Source: Heterohyrax brucei (lineage: Eukaryota; Chordata; Mammalia; Hyracoidea; Procaviidae). Taken from it: a stretch of 64,000 bases of DNA. The stretch's first letter is position 1; every line of letters begins with the position of its first letter. Both the position numbers and the translations under genes were made by a program. The DNA lies in the NCBI GenBank assembly GCA_028571685.1, contig CM053141.1:55550333-55614332 (forward strand), in the 5' to 3' direction. Positions 33,976 to 45,823 of this stretch are shown piece by piece. The notes under the pieces were generated by a model that saw nothing but the letters and a program-made list of their open reading frames with translations, searched no databases and was not told where the DNA came from.

Positions 33976-34109
33976 TTTGAGGATTGATCACACAACCAGC
34001 ATTTTGCTGAACATATTGCAAATATAAAAGAAATAAAATGTGTTTATTCCCATGAGTAGCACACCAGATCACTGGTGTAAAATAAAATCTAAAACAGACA
34101 TTTTACTTT

Positions 34110-35327
34110 TGATTTCAACAAATGCATGCAGCACTAGAACTGTTCCCTCATATATGTCAAGAAATTTACAGGACAGTTACCTGGTCAACTGCCTAGAAGA
34201 GATCTGTATTTATGCCTGTTCCCAAGAAAGGTAATCCAATCAAATGTGGAAATTATCAAACAATATCACTAATATCACACACGAGCAAAATTTTGCTAAA
34301 GATCACTCACGAGTGGCTGTGGCAGTATGTTAACATGAAACAGGCAGAAGCTCAGGTCAAATTCAGAAGAGGACTTGGAACCAGGGATATCATTGTTGAT
34401 GTCTGATGGATCTTAGCTGAGTGCAGACAATTTCTGACAAATGTTTACTTGTGTTTTATTGAATATGCTCTGCCATTTGACTGTGGCAAATTATGGGTAA
34501 CCTTGCAATAAGTGGAAATTCCAGAACAGTTAATTATGCTCTTGACAAATCTATGCACAGATCAAGAGGCAGTCATGTAAACAGAGCAAGGTGATATTGA
34601 ATGGTTTAAAGGCAGGAGAGGTATGGATCAGGGTTATATCCTTTTACCATACCTATTCAATCTGCACGCTGAGCAGATAGTCTAAGGAGCTAAACTGTAT
34701 GAAGAAGAATGGGGCATTATGATTCAGGTCAGACTCATTAACAAACTGCATTATACAGATGATACAACCCTGCTTGTTGAAAGTGAAGAAGACTTGAAAT
34801 ACCTACTGATGAAGATCAAAGACCACAGCCTTCAGCATGGATTGCGCATCAACACCAAGAAATGAAAAATCCTCATAACTGGACCAGTAAGAAACATTAT
34901 GATAAAGCAACAGCTGGACAATGAATAAGGAAGACAGAAAAAGAACTGGCACCTTTGAATTGCGATCTTGGGGAAAAATGTTGAATATATCTTAGCCCAC
35001 CAAAAGAACAAACAGATTTGTCTTAGAAGAAGTATACCCAGAGGGTTCCTTAGAAGCAAGGATGGCAAGACTATGTCTTACACACTCTGGACATGTTGTC
35101 AGGAGGGATCAATCCCTGGAGAATGACATCCTGCTTGGTAAGGTAGAGGATCAGAGAAAGAGGGGAAGACCCTCAGCAAAATGGATTGACACAGTGGAAG
35201 CAACAATGAACTTACACGTAACAATGATTGCGGGCATGACACAGGACCAGGCAATATTTCTTTCTGTTGTACAGAGGGTTGCTTTGAGTCGTAACTGACT
35301 CAGTGGCACCTAACAACAACAACAAAC
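34110..35327 (+). mobile_element. RTE LINE, 5'-truncated with an internal deletion
   Basis: It starts inside the reverse transcriptase region and encodes 'PVPKKGNPIKCGNYQTISL' (frame 34212-34406). It passes 'cattatacagatgatacaac', the DNA for the YADD-like active site. Near 34900 it jumps from 'cattatgataaagc' to 'aacagctggacaatg', skipping roughly 250 bases present in other copies. The end encodes 'ARLCLTHSGHVVRRDQSLE' (35062-35298) and finishes 'cacctaacaacaacaac'. Confidence 0.85.
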
Positions 35328-35349
35328 TGATTTCAAGGGGTTTCTCTTA

Positions 35350-35523
35350 CACAAACCAAAAAAAAAAAAAACCCACTGCTGTCAAGTCTATATTGACTTA
35401 CAGCAACCTTACAGGACAGACTAGAACTGCTTCTCAGCATTTCCAAGGAGTGCCTGGTGGGTTCAAACTGCTGAACTTTTGGTTAGCAGATGTAGTACTT
35501 AACCATTACACCACCAGTGTTTC
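35350..35523 (-). repeat. AfroSINE-type SINE
   Basis: Antisense unit beginning with an A-run at about 35356 and 'cccactgctgtcaagtc', ending 'acaccaccagtgtttcc'. It lies just after the RTE tail. Confidence 0.85.
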
Positions 35524-36639
35524 CTTACCAAGGAGCCCAATATTAACAGTAAAATCCTAACCCCAAAATCTATAAAACTATTACTTTGTTTTCCCAGCAG
35601 AAACTACAACAGCAGTTTGCAGCATTATTAACTTGACTTTTTGTTTAAGAAGCATCAATAATTAGGAAACCGAGGACAAGTGTAACATCTATTAAACTTT
35701 TACAAACCCCTTTGCGACAAAAACATTGTTGACTGTAGTTCAATGTTTATCTAATGTAAAGAGTGTAACTTTAGGTATTTCTCCTGATTTCTGAAAGATG
35801 AGGTCCCTTTCATTATTTTAAAACATATGGATAACATCTAAAGATTTGTGCAAGTGAATACCTCACTCCTGCCCCAAATCAGAGACCACCTAGTAACTGG
35901 ATGTCAGTGGACATCAGTAGAGGTGGGGGACTAGGGTTCAGTCGATCACACTGAGATAAGCAAATGGTTGATTTTCTATTCTCTTTTCTCTTCATAAATT
36001 TCATTGTAACCAACCTACATTGAACCATTTGTGTTTTATGTTTGTTTGTTTGCTTTCCAGAATTGTCTCCCTATATGCAAACAGAATAAGTAGTCAAATA
36101 AATCCTAGTTTCAGTTTCTTTATGTTTTCATTATTTTTTTTAATGCTGGTCACATAAGTAACATACAAGGAAAATAAATGGAAAATAATATGAAAAGGGC
36201 ATATAACGTAGAGCATGTTATACTGAACAAGTCCAGGCACCATTCCTGGCCAGGATAGAACTAAAAGTGGTTTTTAAAATATAGATAGAATCAGATATAA
36301 AAAGAAGAAAGATATTTTAGATAAGGGAATACAAAAAAAAAGAAAGCAGAGAAGGGATGAACATGGTAGATGCCAAATAAAAATGAAAATAACTTGAGAA
36401 AAGCTTTTTCTAAGAATTGCGTTACTGCCGACACACTGAGCCTTCCCTGCCTCCCACCCAAGAAATTCTTTTCCTAATTATTATAAGTCATTTGTAACAA
36501 CTACAGTTATGTAGTCTTGGCTTAAGTTACAAGTATCTGGAGAGGCTACGCAATATTCTGTTAACTTCATTGAATTTAGACCTAAATACAGTGGGAAGCA
36601 CAGTAACTTACTTAATAACTCTGTTTAATAATTGCTTAG
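35524..36639. other. AT-rich, nothing recognised
   Basis: No gene or repeat is recognised. Several A-rich and purine-rich stretches occur near 36290-36350. Confidence 0.5.
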
Positions 36640-37092
36640 GTTCTGTAGCGTTTACATTAACTTTACCCAGAGGATTTGGTCTTTGTCCTTGATTCCTGAG
36701 AGATAACCTTTGAAACCTTGGAATTTACTCAGTGATTGAAAACTCTTTGTTGTCTAAGAGGCCTCCAGTCCATTCTTGAGGGCTTATGCTAATGGTGGGG
36801 GCTGGCCTGACCAGAAAGACAATCTCCTAGTATCATCTAACTTGAGGGGTGAGCAAATGGGGCACATAATTCAGTCAAGCACACTATGTAATGAGGCTCC
36901 AAAAAGAGAACTACATGAGAGGCTCCATGAGCTTCCTCGGGGACTAAAAGACGTTAACACATTCATTCTCGTGAGAGGTTAACATTGCACTTTTGGGGAT
37001 AAGGAAGGTTCACCTTGGGACTCCTCCCAGACTTCACGCTACACACGTGTTTGTTTGCATCTTCTTTTCTAAAATATAACAGTAATCATAAA
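36640..37092 (+). mobile_element. Probable ERV LTR, 3' portion
   Basis: The run 'ctatgtaatgaggctcc', then 'gagaggctccatgagcttcc', and near the end 'ctaaaatataacagtaatc' follows the order of a widespread mammalian LTR with 'tgtaatgaagcctcc' and a terminal poly(A) signal and 'cagtaatc'. Boundaries and class are uncertain. Confidence 0.45.
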
Positions 37093-37106
37093 TACAAAAA
37101 CTAAAA

Positions 37107-37263
37107 GAAACCCAGTGCCATCAAGTTGATTCTGACTTATAGCAACCCTATAGGACAGAGCAGAACTGCTCCATAGAGTTTCCAAGGAGTGCCTGATGGA
37201 TTCAAACTGCTGACCTTTTGGTTAGGAAATGTGGCATCTAAGCTGTACGCCACCAAATTTTCC
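37107..37263 (-). repeat. AfroSINE-type SINE
   Basis: Antisense unit from 'agtgccatcaagttgattc' to 'cgccaccaaattttcc'. The core 'ggacagagcagaactgctc' is intact. Confidence 0.85.
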
Positions 37264-37274
37264 TTCGTAAATAC

Positions 37275-39690
37275 AAGGCTGACAAGTTTGTGAACCTGAT
37301 TGTTCTAAGTGCTACATACTTCACTGCTAAATATCACTACAGTTGATCACCTTCAAAGTATACCCGCTGGGAAGTTATGCACTGACACCAGCACATAGTC
37401 TACCACCTTTCAAAACAATTTTGGAACTCTTTCTGGAATGGCCATTGTGTACAGTGGCATTTCGGCAAGTTTGCAAACTTAATTGTATAGTTGTCTGTGA
37501 GGAAGTTTTTAGCCAGTAAACAAATAACTGTATTGTAATACCCATCCCTACTCACCTGATTTGTCCTCCAATGACTTTTTTCCCCTTTGTTTTATTGTGA
37601 TTAAGTGAAAGTATACAATCCAAATTAATTTTGCATGCCCACCTATTTGCAGTTCTTTCTGTTCTCCTTGTCCAGCGACAGCACACTACTGCTTTTCATT
37701 CTGTACTTCTAGAATCCTCTTAACAAGTTCCCGTCCCTGCCTCTCTACTCTCTCTCTCCCATTTAGGAAGAGACCAGTAAGACAGCATCCTATAAATGCA
37801 TAGAAGCATAAAGTATATGCATCACATGGTCACATTGTGCCCCCAAGTCCAGTCCATTTTTGTCAGAAGAGTTGACCTCAGTAGTGTTTTCTGGTCAGGG
37901 ATGGCAGCAGGTCTAGGAGTCATGCTCCCAGGACATCACCTAGTCTACCCAACCATCAACTATGATCTTTCAGCAGAGTTCTTGAGCTGCACCCCCCTGT
38001 TTCTCATGTTACCCTGGGAACTCAACATTGTGTACCCCATTGTGGCTGTCGTTGATAGAAGCCAGGCACCATCTGTTTTTTTTGGTTTCACTTTTATACA
38101 GTCTTCCATTCTCATGGGCCCTTCTGTCTCCTGAGCTCTTTTTTCCTTGAGTCTTTGGTGTTCTGAGTGATCCTCTGTTCCAGATGCGTTGAGACCATAC
38201 GGTGCATCTCAAATGGCAGCTGGCTAGCTTTTAAGACCCCAATATGGCATGTGGGATACTCTCTTAGCAATAGGCTAGTTATGCCAATTGCCCTCTATGT
38301 CCCCCAAGAGGATGGTTCCCAGCCCCTGCCCCTACTAATCTATCCTTGCAATATTGGGTTGAGATTATAAGAGCTTCCAGTTTATGGTGAAGTCCACTTA
38401 AATTGATCTACTTTCTGCTGTGTACTGTCACTGCTTTCACCTAACCAAATTTCTATCAACTATCTAATCTGTGACCAAACCTATCCCTCCCTCCCTGTCC
38501 TTGTAGCCATCAAAAAGTTTTTTCTTCTATATATTAGTCTGTTTTTAAGTCTTCATAGCAAGTGTGTGGTACAATATTTGTCCTTCTACTGCTGACTGAT
38601 TTCACTCAGCATAATATCTTCCAGTTGAAACCAGGTTATGAGATATTTCCTAAAATCATCATTGTTCTTTATCATTGCATAGTTCCACTGGTTATATGTA
38701 CCATAGTTTGTTGATCCATTCTTCTGTCGATGGGCATCTAGGTTGATCCTACCTTTTTGCTACTGTGATATGTGATGCAACAAACATTCATGTGCATGTA
38801 TCTGCTCATGTGATGGCCTTTGTTTCTGTGAGACATATTCTGAGCAGCGAGATTACTGGATCAAATGGTATACCTGTTTCCAAGTTTTCAAGGAAGCACC
38901 AAATTGCTTTCCAAAGAGACTGTACCATTTCGAAATCCCACCAGCAGTGTAGGACATTTCCCATCTCTCACTAGCTTTTCCAGCGTCTGTTGTTTTGTGT
39001 TTTTTGGATCATGGCCAATCTTGTTGGGGTGTGATGGTATTTTAACATAGCTTGGATTTGGATTTCTCTGATAGCTAATGATGATGAGCATTTCCTCACG
39101 TGTCTTTTGGCTGTCTAGATATCCTCTTGGGTGAAGTGTCTGGCCATCTCCTTGCCATCACTTAAACAGCTTATTTACCTTATTGAGCTTTTGCAGTACC
39201 TTGTAGACTATGGAGATCAGACATCAGTCCTGCAGATAGCTGCCAAATATTTTTTCTCACTCTGCAGGTTGTCTTTTAACTCTTTTGATAAAGTCTTTGG
39301 ATGAGCAAAAGTATTTCATTCTTAGTAGTTCCTGTTTGTCTATTTTCTCTTCTGTTGATCGTGCTTTGTTTGTCGGTTTTTGAAGTTTGTCCAAGCTGTA
39401 TATCAGAACTTTCATTGTTGATCCCTGACTTTTTTCTTTATCTGAAGATAAAGCAAATATTGAATGGAAGACATTTTGATTATACTTGGAACATCAAAGG
39501 TGAAGCCATGACAGCTCTGATGGACATTCCAGAAAGAGTTCCAAAACTCTTTCAAAGGGTGGACTAGGCATTGGCATTGCTGAAGAGCTTCCCAAGAGGC
39601 ATACTTGGAAGGTGACTGTAGTGGTATTCAGGAATGAGGTATATAGTCACTTTTTCTATGATGATTTTGCAAACTTAGCTGGCAGTCCTC
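37275..39690. mobile_element. Mariner-derived palindromic element, split by an L1 (37275-37582 and 39426-39690)
   Basis: The left part holds an inverted arm ('agtgctacatacttcactg' to 'tttctggaatggccattg'). The right part holds the coding-sense arm ('gacattccagaaagagttc' to 'aacttagctggcagtcc'). They are separated by a loop with mariner transposase sequence. The layout is the same as the copy at 59972-60518. The frame near 39440-39567 encodes 'LKIKQILNGRHFDY', matching the mariner transposase stretch after the third catalytic aspartate. Confidence 0.8.
37583..39425 (-). mobile_element. 5'-truncated L1 LINE inserted in the mariner derivative
   Basis: The L1 3' end is at the left ('ttttattgtgattaagtg'). 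The body covers the 3' UTR and the ORF2 C-terminal region and stops near 39420. The direct repeat 'tgacttttttc' is identical at 37572-37582 and 39426-39436. The uninterrupted mariner copy at 59972-60518 has the same string once, which confirms the insertion point. Confidence 0.9.
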
Positions 39691-40286
39691 TCAAGCTGTT
39701 TTAGGTGAGTTCCATTGGTCATTCTATCAAGTTTTCAAATCCAGTAGAGTAGTGAGAGACAACTGATCAGAACTGATGGAAGTTGGAGACCCCTAAGCTT
39801 ACAGCTGGAGTCTGAGGTCTTGGGCTAATTTGGGGAGTCTGGAGGACTGTGTCTTTTACCTGGTGAGATCTGACCTAGCTCTGCTTGGTTTGGGTCAGAG
39901 AAGGAAGTTGTTGTAAGAAAAAAAAAATCACAAAGTTTAATAAAGCAAAAAGAAAATTTCATTCAGCATACATTTTAAAAAAGTAAAGCAAAAGTGGGAA
40001 GCCCATAAGCATGATGATGACAGAGGCATGTCTGATAAGTCCAAGGAAATTTCCAGAGTCATTAGTGTGTACTAACATCAAAAATGTGCCAAACCATTGA
40101 AATTTTCACTTTTCCGTGGATTGGCGAGAAACTGTAATCCTACATTTTGAATTATCTTTCTTAATAATAGTACAAGTTTCAATAACGCTAGTCAGGAGAA
40201 TCTTCACTGGTTCAACAAATTTTCTATTCTCTAAACGTTCATAGTGAAAGATAAGAATAGATTGGCTTATATGAAACTCATTAAAA
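39691..40286. other. No gene or clear repeat
   Basis: Unassigned. A GT-rich segment at 39770-39910 could be a piece of an old ERV, but I cannot support a call. Confidence 0.4.
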
Positions 40287-40446
40287 AAGAAAGCAACCCA
40301 TTGCTCTAAGTCAATTCTGACTCACAGAAACACTGTAATACAGAGTAGAACTGCTTCACAGGACTTCCAAGGAGCACCTTGTTGATTTGAACTGCCAACT
40401 TTTTGGTTAGCAGCCATAGCATTTAACCACTATGCCACCAGGGTTT
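40287..40446 (-). repeat. AfroSINE-type SINE
   Basis: Antisense unit from 'caacccattgctctaagtc' to 'ctatgccaccagggtttg'. The body is moderately diverged ('gaactgcttcacaggac'). Confidence 0.85.
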
Positions 40447-40490
40447 GGGGCTTATGTGAAAATTTCCTTAAAAGGTATTTTCTTTCTGGG

Positions 40491-41500
40491 CAAGTGTTAT
40501 ATGAGACCCCTGCTATCAGGACTTAAAAATAGACTTATATACAGAAGAAAAGAGTCTTTGGCAGCTACAAGGGTAAGGAGGGAGGCAGGCAGTTGGTCAT
40601 ACATTAGATAGTAGACAGGAGTTTGGTTAGGTGAAAGCAGTGACACAGCATGCAATAGAGAGCAGATCAACATAACTGGACTACACCATAAACTGAAGGG
40701 TTTTCTAAACTCAACCTTGTATTTCAAAGAATAGAGTAGCAGGGACAGGGGTCTGGGGACATGTTTACAGGGGAACATCAAGGACAATTGGTACAACTAG
40801 TCTTTTGCTAAGAGTCTTCTGTACCCCATATTCATGAGTGGCATCTGGGGTCTTAAAAGCCAGCAAACTGCTATCTGAGGTACATCAAATGGTCCCAAAT
40901 TATCGGGAAAAGATGATGACCAAGAACAACAAAGACATGAGGAAAAGAGAGCCCAAGAGACAGAAGGACCCATATAATTGGGAGGCTGTATCAACATGAG
41001 AGTAGAAGAGACAAATGGTGCCCAGCTGCCACTAAAGATGGCCACAATGGTGGATGCAATGTAGAGTCCCTCAGCCAACACTAGAAAAAGAGGAGTGCAG
41101 CTCAAGAATTCTCTAAAAACCGCAAATGATGGTCCGACAGCCTGGAGGGTCCCCTGGGAACATAGCCCCTAGACCCGCTTCTGGCCCTGACCAGAAACCA
41201 GTACTGAGATCAACTCTTCAGACAAGAATGGGCTGGACTCAGGAATGCAATGTGGCCATACGATGTGTGTACTTTGTGGTTCTATACATTTATAGGAGAC
41301 ATCCTACTGGTTTCTTTCTAGATGGGAGAGAAGAGGGTAGAAAGGAGGGTACATTTGCTTGTTGAGAGGATACTAGAAATACAGAGTGAAAATGTGGATT
41401 ATGCTGTCAGCAGGTGAGGAGAACAGATGGAGCTGCAGATAGGCAGGCATACAAAAGTGATTTGGATTGTATGCTTTAACTTAATCACAATAAAAACAAA
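40491..41500 (+). mobile_element. L1 3' end, 5'-truncated (sense)
   Basis: It begins at the very end of ORF2 ('gtgttatatgagacccc'), passes a G/A-rich tract at about 40570-40595, and follows the L1 3' UTR order to 'cttaatcacaataaaaac'. The flanks share 'attttctttc' (about 40481 and 41505), a probable target-site duplication. Confidence 0.8.
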
Positions 41501-41514
41501 AAAGATTTTCTTTC

Positions 41515-41917
41515 CTAAAAGATATTCTCCAAGATTATTTTAGGTATTGTCTTTATACCTCACGGCCCAGGTGATGTGTATGTGTGTGTACTTGTGAGCG
41601 CAGATCCAGCTGAGTTGTATTCCCTATGCTTAAGGACAAGGAATAATGAAACTAATATTATTTCCTAAATCCAAGTGCAGAATAGAAGTGTAACAGGAAC
41701 AGAAATGAAATTATTTAATTGGTCTTCACAGTTTCTCTCACAATAAAAACGATTTTCCAAACTTGTACTGTGAGTTGAAATATATCCCCTATCACTCAGA
41801 TGTGCAAAGAACTATGCAATTCTTTATTCTAAATGATATCTTGCCTTTGAGTTCCCATAGCGAATGGTATGAAAAACATTACAGTTAAAATTAACTGGCC
41901 ATTTCACACAAGCAAAG
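41515..41917. other. No gene or clear repeat
   Basis: Unassigned. A short 'tgtatgtgtgtgtac' run lies at about 41577-41592. Confidence 0.5.
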
Positions 41918-42126
41918 AGGTCTGGTGGTGAAGTCATTAAGCACTTGGCTGATGACAGAAAGGTTGGCTGTTTCAACCCACCAGCTGCTCCATAGGAGAA
42001 GCATGTGGCAGTCTGCTTCCAAAAGACTTATAAGCCTTGAAATCCAAATAGGCAGTTCTCCTCTGTCCTACAGGATCACTATTAGTTGGAATCGACTCAA
42101 TGGCAATGGGTTTGGTTTGGGTTTCC
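41918..42126 (+). repeat. AfroSINE-type SINE, long subtype
   Basis: Sense copy with head 'ctggtggtgaagtcattaag', B-box region 'gctgtttcaaccc', a long middle ('gtggcagtctgcttcc') and the end 'caatgggtttggtttggg'. The long subtype is also at 52271, 54663 (antisense) and 61620. Confidence 0.85.
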
Positions 42127-42159
42127 TTACAGGCAGGCATCTAAAATACAGGTGTTCAT

Positions 42160-42762
42160 CCTTATGTGTCTGGAGCAAATGAGAATGAAGAAAATTTAAG
42201 AACCGGAAAAGGAAACAGAATGCAAGACTGTCTCCAAGAACCATAGCCTGCTCTACTTTGAGAGAGAAGAACTAGCTAGTGCCTGGCTACCAGTGCAGAC
42301 CCTCTGGCAACAGTCACAATAGATGGACATTGACTGGAACTGAGAAAAATATGGACCAAAACTTCAAAGTCTCGATGAGTCCAGGGTTATCGGACACATT
42401 GAGAATGGAAGAATCCCTGAGACTGTTGACCTGAGATGCTCCTTAAACCATTACGTGAGCCCCCCACAAAATTACCTTTCAAATAAATATCAGATTAGCT
42501 CAAAAAGTAAAGAATGTTGTCCTACTGTGTTCTCGAACAACAGCAAAATGCCTGTGACGCCAAACAGATAACAGTTACCCTAAAGCATAAATCAGAATCA
42601 TGGGGAACAGTGAGATTAGCCTCACTAGATTAGACTAGTTAACAAGAATGAGAGAACTAGAATGAAAACATTGAGAATACCGAAGAATTTAACCAATGCC
42701 ACTGAACCTTGTATGTGAAACCACTGAATAAGAGCATGTTTTGCTGTATATTTTCAACAATA
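42160..42762 (+). repeat. Unclassified dispersed repeat, copy 1
   Basis: It shares a colinear set of motifs with 52480-53285: 'ctgttgacctgagatgctcc' near a 'ttaaacca' motif, a 'tgtcctactgtgttctc' region, and the end 'gccactgaaccttgtatgtg' then 'tgctgtatattttcaac'. No coding sequence is evident. I cannot name the family. Confidence 0.5.
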
Positions 42763-42803
<41 letters not shown>

Positions 42804-42827
42804 CACACGCACACACACGCACACACC
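42763..42827. repeat. CA microsatellite, interrupted by CG steps
   Basis: About 65 bases of CA repeats with several 'acgcac' interruptions near 42795-42825. It follows directly on the end of the unclassified repeat, as expected for growth from a retroposon tail. Confidence 0.95.
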
Positions 42828-43319
42828 AAATAACTGCCCTTTTGGTTACAAGCATCAGCAAATCAAAATTTTAAAGCGTCCATCAGACATATTTCCCTAC
42901 ATGTCAGTTTGTCACACTGTGGGTGCTTGCCTGTTGCCGTGATGCTGGAAGCTTTACCACTGGTATTCAAATACCAGGAGGGTCACCCATGGTAGACAGA
43001 TTTCAGTCACACTTCTAGAATAAGAGATACTAGGGAGAGGGACCCAGCAGTCTACTTCTGAAAATACTGAGACAGTAAAAATCTTATGAACAGTAATAGA
43101 ATGCTGTTTGACGTAGTCCCAGAAGATGAGCCCCTCAGGTTGGAATGCACTCAAAAGGTGACAGCAGAAGAGCTACTTCCTCAAAATAGAGTTGACCATA
43201 ATGACATGGATGGAATCAAGCTTTTGGGACCATCATTTGCCAACATGACACCATGCAAAATGAGAAGAAATAGCTGCAGACATCCATTAATAATCAGAAC
43301 ATAGAATGCAGAAGTACAA

Positions 43320-43775
43320 ATCTAGGAAAATTACAAGTCATCAAAAGTGAAACGGAATACATAAACATGAATAACTTAGGCATTAGTGAACTGAGAGATT
43401 CGTGTTGGCCTTTTTGCATCAAACAGCCATATGGTCTACTACGATATCATCTACTACTGGCCAATAGCAGGAATAACTTGAAGATGAGTGGCACTGAATT
43501 CATTATCAAAAGGGCATTTCAAGATCTATCCTTAAGCAAAATGTTGTTAGTGATAGGCTAATATGCATATACCTACAAGGATGACCAGTTAATGCAACTA
43601 TTATTCAAATTTATACACCAACCATTAACCCCAAAGACAAAGAAACTGAAGATTTTTAACAACTCCTGTAGTCTGAAACTGATCTAGCATACAGTCAGGA
43701 TGCATTGATATTTACTAGAGATTGGAATGTGAAATTTGGAGACAAAGAAGGGAGATAGGTAGCTTGAAAACAAAA
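43320..43775 (+). pseudogene. RTE endonuclease domain remnant
   Basis: Around 43340-43770 the DNA encodes an apurinic-like endonuclease: 'cattagtgaactgagag' (ISEL-type motif) and 'actagagattggaatgtg' (the GDWN-type motif, with the glycine codon lost). Frames shift several times. It continues after the L1 at 44498. Confidence 0.7.
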
Positions 43776-44497
43776 AACACAAAACAACAAATGTTGGAGA
43801 GGCTGTGAAGAGACTGGAACTCTCCTTCACTGTTGGTGGGATTGCAGAATGGCTCAACCTCTTTGGAAAGCAATTTGGCATTACCTTAAAATAATGGATA
43901 TAGATATACCATTTGACCCAGTAATTCCTCTGCTCAGAATATATCCTACAAAATCAAGGCCATTCACACCAACTGATACATGCACACAAATGTTCTTTGC
44001 AGCACATTCCATGACAGCAAAAAGTTGGAATCAACCCAGATGCCCAACAGCAGAAGAATGGATGGGTGAGCTTTGGTATATATACTCAATGGAGTACTAT
44101 CCATTGATAAGGAACAACGATGATAGCAGGAAACATCTCTCAGTTTGGTCTCAACTGGAGGTCATTATGTTGAGTGAAACTAGTCAGCGAAGGAAGGACA
44201 ATTATTATATGAGGCCCCTACGATAAAAACTTAAAAGCATACTCATGCATAATAGAAAAGACTCTTTGACGGCTACAAGGGTGGGGAGGGTGGGAGGGCA
44301 GGAAGTCAAGGGGTGAGGGTTTAGACTAGATAGTTGTGAAAAATTTGGTTGGGTGAAATTGGTGACAATACATGTTAGTAAAAAGATCAATATTAATGGG
44401 ACTTCAACACAACTTGTGTACTCCTCCTCTCTTAACCCAGTATTGTAAGCACAGAGTATGTACACTTTCATTTTTTATTTAATAAAAAAAAAGAAAA
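43776..44497 (+). mobile_element. 5'-truncated L1 inserted in the RTE endonuclease region
   Basis: Open frame 43849-44226 is the L1 ORF2 C-terminus: 'QPLWKAIWHYLKIMDIDI', 'DPVIPLLRIYPTKSRPF', 'WYIYSMEYYPLI'. A 3' UTR with a G-rich tract at about 44278-44310 and an A-rich tail follow. A short direct repeat 'gaaaaca' flanks it. The RTE endonuclease text is continuous once the L1 is removed. Confidence 0.85.
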
Positions 44498-45049
44498 AAG
44501 AAAAGAAAACATGACCTTGGTCAGAGGAACTATGCTAGAAATCACATAATTGAATTTTGCAAGACAAACAGCTTCTTCATTGCAAATACCTGTTTTCAAC
44601 AACATAAATGGCAGCTATACATGTGGTTTTCACCAGATAGAATACTCAGGAATCAAACTGACTACATCTATGGAAAGAGATGATAGAAAAGTTCAATATC
44701 ATCAGTCAGAACAAGGCCAAGGGTCAACTGTGGAACTCATCATCAGTTTCTCATATGCAAGTGCAATTTGGAACTGAAGAAAATTACAAGTCCATGAGAG
44801 TGAAAGTACAACCTTGTGTATATCACACCTGAATTTAGAGACTATATCAAGAATAGATTTGAGGCACTGAAAGACTAAAGATCAGATGAGTTTGGAAAGA
44901 CATCAGGGGCATCACACGTGAAGAAAGCAAGCAGTCATTTAAAAGACAATAAACAAAGGAAAGAACAAAACAGGTATCAGGAGAGATTCTGAAACTTGCT
45001 CTTGAACTTTGAGTAGCTAAAACCAAAGGAGGAAAAGATGAAGTGAAAG

Positions 45050-45805
45050 AATTGTACAGAAGATTTCAAAGTGCAGCTCAGTAAGACAAAGTAAAGTATT
45101 ACAATGATATGTACAAAGACTGAGAGTAACAAAACCAAAAGGGAAGAACACACTCTGCAATTTTTAAGGTGAAAGAACTGAAGAAAAACTCATACCTTGA
45201 GTTGCAGTATTGGAATATTTTATGGGGAAAATAATAAATGACTCAGAAGCATCAAAAGAAGAGGGAAAGAATACTCAAAGTCACTCTACCGAAAAGAATT
45301 GGACAACATTCTGAAGGTACCTTATGAGCAGGAACCAACAGTACGGAGGAAGAAGTCCAAGAGACACTGAAGGCATTGGCGAGAAACAAGGTTTCAGGAA
45401 TTGACGGAATACCAATTGACATGTTTCAACAAACACATGCAGTACTGGAAGTGCTCACTGGTCTTTGCCAAGAAACTTGGAAGACAGCTGCCTTGCCAAC
45501 TGACTGGAAGACATCTATATTTATGCCCATTACCAAGAAAATATCAAACAACATCATTAATAGCACATGCAAGTAAAATTTTGCTGAAAATCATTCAAAA
45601 ACGGCTGCAGCAGTATGTCTGCAAGGAACAGCCAGAAATTCAAGCCAGCTTCAGAAGAGGATGTGGAATCAGGGATATCATTTCTGGTGTCGGATGGGTC
45701 TTAGCTGAAAGCGAAGAACACCAGAAAGATGTTTATCTGTGTTCTGTCGATTATGCCAAGTCATTCAACCATGTGGATCATAACAAATTATGAAAAACAC
45801 TAAAT
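45050..45805 (+). pseudogene. RTE linker and reverse transcriptase start, remnant
   Basis: Frames 45376-45576 and 45401-45793 encode 'NKVSGIDGIPIDMFQQTHA' and 'TETWK...'-like text, then in the second frame 'ASKILLKIIQKRLQQYV', 'ASFRRGCGIRDIISGVGW' and 'YLCSVDYAKSFNHVDHNKL'. These are successive reverse transcriptase motifs, including the first catalytic aspartate region (VDYAKSFN). A frameshift lies between the two. Confidence 0.8.
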
Positions 45806-45823
45806 AAGAAATCCAGTATACTT

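Noticed and set aside
42709-42942. 77-codon frame with a His-Thr repeat
   Set aside because: It is a translation of the CA microsatellite.
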